From positions 1 to 6,173 of the forward strand of contig VBAF01000379.1 of assembly GCA_005884705.1 (NCBI GenBank): a DNA stretch of 6,173 bases, written 5' to 3'. Positions within the stretch are counted from its first letter, which is position 1, and the number at the start of each line of letters is the position of its first letter. The position numbers and the translations under genes were made by a program. Below the pieces are notes generated by a model, which saw only the letters and a program-made list of their open reading frames with translations, did no database searches and was not told the DNA's origin. This stretch comes from Alphaproteobacteria bacterium. Its GTDB lineage: Bacteria; Pseudomonadota; Alphaproteobacteria; Reyranellales; Reyranellaceae. Positions 1-5,065 of the stretch are shown here, in pieces.

Positions 1-100
1 CTTTTGCGGGTGCGAAAGGCCGCCCACCCTGCGGCTCTGTTGCGACAAATTTGTGCTCTTCGGGACCCGCGGCCGGACCCGCCCCTCTCGCCGGCGGCGT
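1..100. other. Non-coding left flank with IS6-like end motif
   Basis: I recognise no gene in this stretch. It lies downstream of the acyltransferase stop codon, and I see no convincing intrinsic terminator for that gene: there is no GC stem followed by a T run on the minus strand. Two short signals stand out. GGCTCTGTTGC at 33-43 resembles the start of the terminal inverted repeats of IS6/IS26-family insertion sequences, which from memory begin GGCTCTGTTGCAAA or similar. The perfect 10-bp palindrome ACAAATTTGT follows at 45-54. If the motif is a true IS end, the element should extend to the right, but an acyltransferase gene sits there instead of a transposase, so at best it is a remnant. Direct repeats of GGACCCG lie further right (about 62-82). 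Confidence 0.3.
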
Positions 101-1204
101 CTACGAGGCGGACAGGGCGGCGCGCGATCTCGGGGTCGACAGCAATCTCCGCAACGGCTTCTCGACGCATTGAAACGAGAGGATCGACACGATCAGCAGT
201 GTGCCGAAATACAGCGGCAAGTTCAGCTCGTTCGGCAAACCGACTTCCAACCCTTCCCACCACATCCGCAGAGGTACGTGGAGGATGTAGATCGAATAGC
301 TCGCCTCGCCCAACAGGACCCATAGAGGAAGACTGAGCTGCCGCACGACGCCGGCCGGTCGAGCACCACCGAAGATGATCAACGAGAACACCAACACGAG
401 CACGGGATCGCTTCTCGTCCACGACGGCAGCGATGAACCGAAACCAAAGAGCAGGACCAAGGCGACGACGCCGAGCCAGAACATCGCGACATGACTCTGC
501 GGCGACAGCTCTCGACCGAACATGAACTGCCGACCGAGTGCCATGCCGAAGATGAACAGCGGCAGGTGGAACAGAGGGAAGTGATGAATCAACGGGTGGC
601 CGGCGATGGGCGGAACGGCTCGACACGCGGTGGCGATGGCGATCAGGACGTAACCGACGAGGAAGAGCCATCGACGCGACAATCTCGCCGAGCCCTGCGA
701 CAGCCACGGGAACAGCGCATAGAACACGGCTTCGACCGAGAGCGACCAGGGGGGATAGTTCCAGATCTCGGCGACCGGCGGCCACCAAGCCTGGAGAAAG
801 AAGACGGCGAGAATCGGCCCGACTGCCTTTTCCCAGGCAGGCGCAGAAGACTGCAGGAAGTCGACGAGGAGCGGTAGCGCGAGCAGAAGGCCGAGGAAGT
901 AGGCCGGGACGATGCGGGCGAAGCGCAGCCGCCAGAAAGTGCTCGGCTTGATGTCCGGGTTGTCGACCTCGGAGTGCCCCGCGTGAGCGTAGGTTAGGAT
1001 GAAGCCTGAGAGGATGAAGAAGAACGTGACGGCAGAATGGCCGCCGATTGCGAGTTCCTTGATGAAGCCGTCGAGCTCGAGCGTGTCGCTCGAACGGCCG
1101 CTCGCGACGTGAAAGACCACGACGGACAGGGCGGCGAAAAACCGAAGGGAAGTCAGGACCGGAAGCGGCGGTCGCCTGATCGGCGAAACACTCACGCTGT
1201 ACAT
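101..1204 (-). CDS. Acyltransferase-3 family membrane O-acyltransferase (OafA/YrhL type)
   Basis: This 367-residue integral inner-membrane protein belongs to the acyltransferase-3 family, which transfers acyl groups, often acetyl, onto exported sugars such as O-antigen, exopolysaccharide or Nod-factor glycans. The family signatures are present in order: LTSLRFFAALSVVVFH at residues 17-32 with the conserved Arg21 and His32; FFFILSGF at 61-68; RLRFARIVPAY at 92-102; PPWSLSVEAVFYALFP at 151-166 with Glu158; GEASYSIYILHVPL at 299-312; and VEKPLRR near the C-terminus (347-353). Hydrophobic segments run throughout, and length is normal for the bare acyltransferase domain without an SGNH extension. 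The ATG at 1204 has no clear Shine-Dalgarno, but the conserved first helix starts only 16 residues later, so a much later start is unlikely. GC is about 55-60% in sampled lines against about 70% in the neighbouring genes, suggesting horizontal acquisition. The acyl acceptor cannot be read from the sequence, and no other polysaccharide gene is visible. Confidence 0.9.
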   Translation of the reverse strand: MYSVSVSPIRRPPLPVLTSLRFFAALSVVVFHVASGRSSDTLELDGFIKELAIGGHSAVTFFFILSGFILTYAHAGHSEVDNPDIKPSTFWRLRFARIVPAYFLGLLLALPLLVDFLQSSAPAWEKAVGPILAVFFLQAWWPPVAEIWNYPPWSLSVEAVFYALFPWLSQGSARLSRRWLFLVGYVLIAIATACRAVPPIAGHPLIHHFPLFHLPLFIFGMALGRQFMFGRELSPQSHVAMFWLGVVALVLLFGFGSSLPSWTRSDPVLVLVFSLIIFGGARPAGVVRQLSLPLWVLLGEASYSIYILHVPLRMWWEGLEVGLPNELNLPLYFGTLLIVSILSFQCVEKPLRRLLSTPRSRAALSAS

Positions 1205-1208
1205 ACCA

Positions 1209-1231
1209 CTGCACGCTATGGTTGGGTGCAG
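1209..1231 (-). repeat. Inverted repeat in the acyltransferase 5' leader
   Basis: CTGCAC at 1209-1214 and GTGCAG at 1226-1231 form a perfect 6-bp inverted repeat around an 11-base loop. It ends 4 bases before the acyltransferase ATG, where a ribosome binding site would normally be, and there is no good Shine-Dalgarno here. If the promoter at 1240-1268 is real, transcription would begin close to the outer arm, so the hairpin would be the start of the message. It could be a repressor half-site pair, a translation-limiting hairpin or chance; a 6-bp match is not strong evidence. Confidence 0.3.
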
Positions 1232-1239
1232 ATAGTATG

Positions 1240-1268
1240 ATTATCCGTGTCTGATTGCACAATCGGAA
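1240..1268 (-). promoter_or_regulatory. Candidate sigma-70-type promoter for the acyltransferase
   Basis: On the minus strand TTCCGA (1268-1263) is separated by exactly 17 bases from GATAAT (1245-1240). The -10 matches TATAAT at 5 of 6 positions, the -35 matches TTGACA at only 3 of 6. The predicted start is near 1233, giving a leader of about 28 bases. The site lies in the most AT-rich pocket of the window (1231-1280), which supports a promoter here. A competing reading in the same pocket is TTGTGC with CATACT. Confidence 0.4.
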
Positions 1269-1303
1269 ATACGTCATCGGATCGACTGCTGCCGCCCTAC
1301 GCG

Positions 1304-1330
1304 CCGCAAACGGACGCCGCTCGTTCGCGG
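1304..1330 (-). terminator. Stem-loop downstream of tRNA-Arg, possible terminator without U-tract
   Basis: Arms at 1304-1312 and 1322-1330 form a 9-bp stem around a 9-base loop. In minus-strand RNA all nine positions pair, one of them as a G-U wobble; in plus-strand RNA the same position is an A-C mismatch. The structure therefore favours the strand that carries tRNA-Arg, whose 3' end is 45 bases upstream. No run of U follows, so it is not a classical intrinsic terminator. It may be a 3' processing or stability hairpin of the tRNA precursor, or a weak or Rho-assisted terminator separating the tRNA from the acyltransferase. Confidence 0.35.
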
Positions 1331-1375
1331 AAAGAGGACGTGCAGGCGGACGAGTCGGCTAAGCCATCGAGAAAT

Positions 1376-1452
1376 TGGCGCGCCCGGAGAGATTCGAACT
1401 CCCAACCTTCTGATCCGTAGTCAGATGCTCTATCCAGTTGAGCTACGGGCGC
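1376..1452 (-). tRNA. tRNA-Arg (anticodon ACG)
   Basis: The minus strand folds into a complete 77-base tRNA. The acceptor arms GCGCCCG and CGGGCGC pair over 7 bp (1452-1446 with 1386-1380). The D arm has GCTC/GAGC stems. The anticodon stem TCTGA/TCAGA encloses the loop CTACGGA, giving anticodon ACG (1418-1416), which is deaminated to ICG in bacteria and reads CGU, CGC and CGA. The T arm is GGGAG-TTCGAAT-CTCTC with one G-U pair. The discriminator base is G (1379), and the terminal CCA is encoded (1378-1376). It has its own likely promoter upstream and probably stands alone as a transcription unit. Its 3' end faces the low-GC acyltransferase, and tRNA 3' ends are common integration sites. Confidence 0.97.
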
Positions 1453-1456
1453 GTGG

Positions 1457-1481
1457 CCGGACGACCCGGCAGGGGGTCCGG
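1457..1481 (-). other. GC-rich hairpin in the tRNA-Arg 5' leader
   Basis: CCGGAC (1457-1462) and GTCCGG (1476-1481) pair perfectly, and CCC (1465-1467) can pair with GGG (1472-1474) inside, leaving a small internal bulge. The structure stands 4 bases from the mature 5' end of the tRNA, inside the segment RNase P would remove if the promoter at 1493-1521 is used. The role is unknown; in a GC-rich genome such a hairpin could arise by chance. Confidence 0.35.
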
Positions 1482-1492
1482 CGAAGGCGCGC

Positions 1493-1521
1493 ACCCTAAT
1501 GAAGCTGCCCCGGCGTTGCAA
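1493..1521 (-). promoter_or_regulatory. Candidate promoter of tRNA-Arg
   Basis: On the minus strand TTGCAA (1521-1516, 4 of 6 to TTGACA) is followed after exactly 17 bases by TAGGGT (1498-1493, 3 of 6 to TATAAT). The predicted start near 1486 gives a leader of about 34 bases before the tRNA. The spacing is ideal, but the -10 is weak. TTGCAA is its own reverse complement, so it could also act as a -35 for rightward transcription of the DUF4864 gene, though I see no good -10 at the matching distance on that side. Confidence 0.4.
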
Positions 1522-1559
1522 GCCGGCCAAATGCGGCGATTTTCCGCTAAGCTCGCGGC

Positions 1560-1994
1560 ATGGCCGCCCGCATCCTCGCCCTGCTGATCCTCGCCCTCGC
1601 GCTCGGCACCGCCGCCGCGCCGGCGCAGGAACCGGGGCTGAGCGACGCCGACCGCGGCGCGATCCGCGACATCATCGGCCGCCAGGTCGAGGCGTTCCGC
1701 CGCGACGACGGCGCGGCCGCCTTCGGCCTCGCCTCGCCCAGCATCCAGCGCATGTTCGGCAGCGCCGAGATCTTCATGGACATGGTGCGCCAGGGCTACC
1801 AGCCGGTCTATCGCCCGCGCGCCTTCAACTTCCGCGAAATCGTCGACCTCAACGGCCAGCCGGCGCAGAAGGTCGATGTGGTCGGGCCCGACGGCCGGCC
1901 GGTCACCGCCTTCTATCCGATGACGCGGCTGCCCGACGGCAGCTGGCGCATCGACGGCTGCTTCCTACAGGCGCCCGACGAGCACCAGGCGTAA
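1560..1994 (+). CDS. Secreted or periplasmic DUF4864 domain protein
   Basis: A 144-residue protein of unknown biochemical role. Residues 1-22 form a signal peptide: Arg at position 4, a long Leu/Ala core, and an APA|QE cleavage site after Ala22. The rest, about 30-137, is recognisable as DUF4864: an N-terminal helix with IRDIIGRQVEAFRRDD, then FGLASPSIQRMFG (55-67), MVRQGYQPVYRPR (75-87), and a beta-rich C-terminal half ending in PDGSWRIDGCFL (125-136). The fold is probably of the NTF2-like, cystatin-like kind, but no catalytic residues are evident. Length is typical of the family. The ATG at 1560 gives an intact signal peptide and is the best start, although no Shine-Dalgarno is visible. The EamA exporter begins only 7 bases after its stop, so the two are likely co-transcribed. 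Confidence 0.87.
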   Translation: MAARILALLILALALGTAAAPAQEPGLSDADRGAIRDIIGRQVEAFRRDDGAAAFGLASPSIQRMFGSAEIFMDMVRQGYQPVYRPRAFNFREIVDLNGQPAQKVDVVGPDGRPVTAFYPMTRLPDGSWRIDGCFLQAPDEHQA

Positions 1995-2001
1995 TCCGCT
2001 C

Positions 2002-2883
2002 GTGCCCCGGGTCCCAATCAAGGTGCTGGCGCTGCTGGCGGCGCTGACGCTCGTCTGGGGCACCAACTGGCCGATGTTCGCCATCGCGCTGCGCGAGCTG
2101 CCGGTGCTCACCTTCCGCACCGGCGTGTTGTCGACGGCGCTCGTGATGCTGTGGCTGATCATGCGGCTGCGCGGCGAATCCTTCGCCGTGCCGAAGGGCC
2201 GCTGGCCGGCGCTGATCCTCGCCTCGCTGATGAACATCACGGTGTGGAACATCGCGACCTCGCTCGCCGTGCTCTACATCCCGTCGGGCCATGCCTCGGT
2301 GCTGGCCTACACCATGCCCCTGTGGGTGGCGCTGCTGGGCTTCGTGGTGTTCCGCCAGCCGCTCACCGGCCGGCTGCTGCTGGCGATCGCGATCGGCGCG
2401 GTCGCGGTGGCGGCGCTGATGGTTCCCAACTTCAGGAGCTACGCCAGCGCGCCGCAGGGCCTGTTCTGGGGCCTGGTCGCGGGCTTGTGCTGGGCGATCG
2501 GCACCTTCGTGGTCAAGCGCACGAGCTGGCCCGGCATGGGCCTGTCGCTCACCTTCTGGCAGGTCGCGGTGGCGTGGCCGCCGATCGCTGCAGGCATGGC
2601 GGTGATCGATGACTGGCCGCCGCACCTGCCGTCGACCGCGGCGCTCCTGGCGACGCTCTATACCGGCGCCATCCCGATGGCGCTCGGCACGGCGGCCTGG
2701 TTCACCCTGGTCAAGCTCTTGCCGACCCAGGTCGCGGCGCTGAGTTCGATCGCCATCCCGATCGTCGCGGTGGTGAGCGGCGTCGTCCTGCTGCACGAGC
2801 CGCTGTCGGGACTGCAGGCGGTCGCCATCGGCTCGACGGTGATCTCGCTCTGGCTCGCCCTGGTACCGCGCCGCTCGAGCTAG
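2002..2883 (+). CDS. EamA-family (DMT superfamily) inner-membrane exporter
   Basis: A 293-residue transporter with two tandem EamA repeats, about residues 5-140 and 153-287, and about ten hydrophobic helices, the standard architecture of RhtA/YedA-like metabolite exporters. The repeats are visible in the sequence: LALVWG-like first helix (LTLVWGTNW, 15-23), then MPLWVALLGFVVFRQPL near 105-121 mirrored by IPIVAVVSGVVLLHEPL near 252-268. The second repeat keeps the usual Glu-Pro at the end of the helix; the first has Gln-Pro instead. Family members export amino acids, nucleotides or drugs by proton antiport; the substrate here is unknown. The start is GTG at 2002, 7 bases after the DUF4864 stop, with only a weak, distant AGG. 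A second GTG at 2023 would still retain the first helix. Its stop TAG shares the sequence CTAG with the stop of the opposing GNAT gene. Confidence 0.93.
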   Translation: MPRVPIKVLALLAALTLVWGTNWPMFAIALRELPVLTFRTGVLSTALVMLWLIMRLRGESFAVPKGRWPALILASLMNITVWNIATSLAVLYIPSGHASVLAYTMPLWVALLGFVVFRQPLTGRLLLAIAIGAVAVAALMVPNFRSYASAPQGLFWGLVAGLCWAIGTFVVKRTSWPGMGLSLTFWQVAVAWPPIAAGMAVIDDWPPHLPSTAALLATLYTGAIPMALGTAAWFTLVKLLPTQVAALSSIAIPIVAVVSGVVLLHEPLSGLQAVAIGSTVISLWLALVPRRSS

Positions 2884-3705
2884 CCGAGCTCGAAGCTCGC
2901 CACGCCGAACAGGCCGGCGCGATCGATCGCCGGATCGGGCCCGGTGTACATGCGCGCCGTCTCGAAGGCGGGCTTGAGCCCGAGCTCGGCGGCGAGCCGG
3001 GTGCCGGGCTGGTTGAAGTCGGGCATGTCGACCGCGACCGGCCGGCCCGGCATCGTCGCCGCGAGCTTGCCGATCAGCGCCGCGGCGATCGCAGGCGTCG
3101 CAGCATAGAGCGGGCCGATGCGCGCGGCGGCGACCGCCGCCCGCACCACGCCCAAGCCCACGATCTCGCCGTCCTTCAGCGCCGCCAGCGCCGTGCGCTC
3201 GCCGACCGCGATCCACGGCGCGAGGAAGCTGTCGCGCGCCTCGGGATAGAAGCGGCGGTCGTAGGCCGCGAGCCTGTCGAACGGCAGGCTCCTGGCATCG
3301 ACGAGGGAAACGCCCGCCGGCAGCGCCGCCGCCGCCGGCACGCCTTCATGCCGCCACCACGCCATCGAGCCCGACATTGCGGCCAGGACTGTCGGCCGTG
3401 AGCCGCGCCATGCCGGCGCGCCAGAGCTGGATGCCGAAGCCCTTGCCGCGCACCTGTGGCCGCGCGATGTAGCAGCCGAGGAAGCCGAAGCCCGCGCCGT
3501 AGCGCGTCACCGAGATCGACACCACCGGCTCGCCGTCGAGCCGGCCGATCAGGAAGGCGCCGGGATCGACCGCCTGGAAAGCGAGCCGGTCGGTGTTGGC
3601 CGGGTTCCAGCCTTCGTCCTTCGCCCAGCCCATCACCCGCGCCACATCGTCTGCACTCGCGGTCGCGATCTCGAAGCCCGCCATGGTCCTTCCCAATTGC
3701 ACCAT
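2880..3705 (-). pseudogene. Tandem GNAT N-acetyltransferase, frameshifted
   Basis: Two minus-strand reading frames together make one tandem GNAT protein. The first (3705-3346, 119 residues) is a GNAT domain with FLIGRLDGEPV, FGFLGCYI, the acetyl-CoA loop VRGKGFG (residues 85-91) and GLDGVV before it stops at TGA. The second frame (from about 3356 to 2880) continues with RHEGVPAAAALPAG, then a C-terminal domain of the Acetyltransf_18 kind ending FETARMYTGP and FGVASFELG. In intact relatives, from memory, GLDGVVAQQ is followed by NYxxSGFxLAYRN before the RYEGV segment. That piece, roughly 20 residues, is absent here, so the break looks like a deletion with a net frame change rather than one miscalled base. 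The lost part belongs to the first GNAT core. The start may be ATG 3705 or, better by family alignment, ATG 3684. Any remaining function would rest on separate fragments. Confidence 0.82.
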
Positions 3706-3745
3706 CGCAACCTAGCGATCAGACTGGCGGCAACAAAAGCAATTC

Positions 3746-3750
3746 GGGAG
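3746..3750 (+). promoter_or_regulatory. Shine-Dalgarno of the SGNH hydrolase
   Basis: GGGAG lies 7 bases before the ATG at 3758. This is the clearest ribosome binding site in the window and fixes the start that also yields an intact signal peptide. Only 52 bases separate this gene from the divergent GNAT reading frame, and I see no convincing -35/-10 pair there. Confidence 0.7.
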
Positions 3751-3757
3751 AGACGTC

Positions 3758-5065
3758 ATGAAACGGCTTGCGATCTGCGTTGCATTGCTCCTTTCCATGG
3801 CGTCGCCGGCTTTCGCCCAGCAATGGGTCGCGAGCTGGACCGGATCGGCGCACGGCCCCTATCCGATCGGCAATCCGACGGCGCAGCCCGAACTCAAGTT
3901 CGCCTTCCCGGCGCCCGAGCAGGGCGCGCGCGACCAGAGCTTCCGTCTGATCGTGAAGCCCGACGTGTGGGGCACGCAGGCGCGCATCCGGCTGTCGAAT
4001 GCCTTCGGCAGCAAGCCGGTCACCTTCGACGGCGTCTTCGTCGGCCTGCAGGAAAGCGGCGCCGCCGTCGTCGCCGGCACCAGCACGCCACTGCTGTTCA
4101 ACGGCCAGAAGAGCGTCGCCGTGCCGGCCGGCCAGAGCGTGCTGAGCGATCCCGTGGCGCTGCCGTTCGTGAAGGCGCCGGCCGATCCCCTGCTGCGCGG
4201 CCGCAAGCTCAGCGTGAGCTTCCATGTCGCGGGCGAGAGCGGGCCGATGACCTGGCACGCCAAGGCCTTGCAGACGTCGTACGTCAGCCCGCCGGGCAGT
4301 GGCTCGAAGGGCGGCGAGGACAGCGAGGCCGCGTTCCCCTTCTCGACCACCTCCTGGTATTTCCTCGACGAATTGGACATGTCGGTCGCTTCCGGCACCA
4401 GGCTGATCGTGACGTTCGGCGATTCGATCACCGACGGCACCGGCACCACGATCAACGGCGACGACCGCTGGCCCGACGTCCTGTCGCGCCGCCTGCATGC
4501 CGCCTACGGCGATCGCTTCGTGGTGGTGAACCAGGGCATCGGCGGCAATCAGGTCGCGGGGCCGGCATCCGCCGACTACGCCGCCAAGCCGATCGCGGGC
4601 GGACCGGCAGCGGTCACGCGGCTCGACCGCGACATCATCAGCCTGCCCGGCGTCGCGACGGTGATCTGGATGGAAGGCATCAACGATTTCGGCGCGGCGA
4701 ACGCATCCGCCGAGACGGTGATCGAAGGCTACAAGCAGGGCGTGGCGCATCTGCGCCAGAAGATCCCGGGCGTGAAGATCTTCGCCGCCACGCTCACCTC
4801 GGCGCTGAACAGCACGCCGACCCACGGCCGGCCCGAGGTCGAGGCCAAGCGCCAGGCGCTGAACGAGTTCCTGCGCTCAGCCAAGGACTTCGACGGGGTG
4901 ATCGATTTCGACGCCGTGACCCTCGATCCTGCGACCGGCGAGGTGAAGGCGGTGTTCCAGCCCAACTCCTCGACCGGCGGGCCGGGCGACAAGCTCCATC
5001 CCAACCGCGCGGGCTACGCCGCGATGGCCAATGCCATCGACCTCAAGGCGATCACCGGGCGGTAG
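3758..5065 (+). CDS. Exported SGNH/GDSL-family hydrolase, XynE-like
   Basis: A 435-residue esterase or acylhydrolase. Residues 1-20 are a signal peptide with an AFA|QQ cleavage site, so the enzyme acts in the periplasm or outside. Residues about 21-210 form a beta-rich N-terminal region starting WVASWTGSAHGPYP, as in the XynE-like SGNH subgroup. The catalytic domain follows: block I TFGDSITDG (219-227) with nucleophile Ser223; block II QGIGGN (259-264) with Gly262 and Asn264 near the oxyanion site; block III EGINDF (306-311) with Asn309; block V DKLHPN (411-416) with Asp411 and His414. All four SGNH residues are present, so it should be active. The substrate is probably an ester such as an acetylated sugar or a lipid, but this is not decidable here. 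A good Shine-Dalgarno supports the start. Its stop abuts the stop of the opposing monooxygenase. Confidence 0.93.
   Translation: MKRLAICVALLLSMASPAFAQQWVASWTGSAHGPYPIGNPTAQPELKFAFPAPEQGARDQSFRLIVKPDVWGTQARIRLSNAFGSKPVTFDGVFVGLQESGAAVVAGTSTPLLFNGQKSVAVPAGQSVLSDPVALPFVKAPADPLLRGRKLSVSFHVAGESGPMTWHAKALQTSYVSPPGSGSKGGEDSEAAFPFSTTSWYFLDELDMSVASGTRLIVTFGDSITDGTGTTINGDDRWPDVLSRRLHAAYGDRFVVVNQGIGGNQVAGPASADYAAKPIAGGPAAVTRLDRDIISLPGVATVIWMEGINDFGAANASAETVIEGYKQGVAHLRQKIPGVKIFAATLTSALNSTPTHGRPEVEAKRQALNEFLRSAKDFDGVIDFDAVTLDPATGEVKAVFQPNSSTGGPGDKLHPNRAGYAAMANAIDLKAITGR

Noticed and set aside
1..100. Direct repeat of the tRNA-Arg 3' end marking an island boundary
   Set aside because: I looked for a copy of the 1376-1400 sequence in the left flank and found none; a boundary repeat would have to lie outside the window.
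491..877. Plus-strand open frame of 128 codons inside the acyltransferase
   Set aside because: It is antisense to conserved acyltransferase motifs and gives a charged, low-complexity translation without similarity that I recognise.
1297..1530. Minus-strand open frame of 77 codons around the tRNA
   Set aside because: It reads through the tRNA-Arg gene; the VAQLDRASDYGSEGWEFES-like peptide is the familiar spurious translation of tRNA sequence.
1903..3216. Long minus-strand open frame (437 codons) across the EamA and GNAT genes
   Set aside because: The translation is very rich in Arg, Gly, Asp and His with no recognisable motif, as expected of the antisense frame of GC-rich coding DNA. The EamA and GNAT readings of the same DNA have clear family motifs.
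3346..3377. Programmed frameshift or coupled translation joining the GNAT halves
   Set aside because: No slippery heptamer is seen, and the ATGA at the first stop opens a third, unrelated frame. The apparent loss of about 20 residues also argues for a mutation.
3719..4825. Minus-strand open frame of 368 codons antisense to the SGNH gene
   Set aside because: Composition is shadow-like (Arg, Ala, Gly, His, Asp) and no domain motif is visible.
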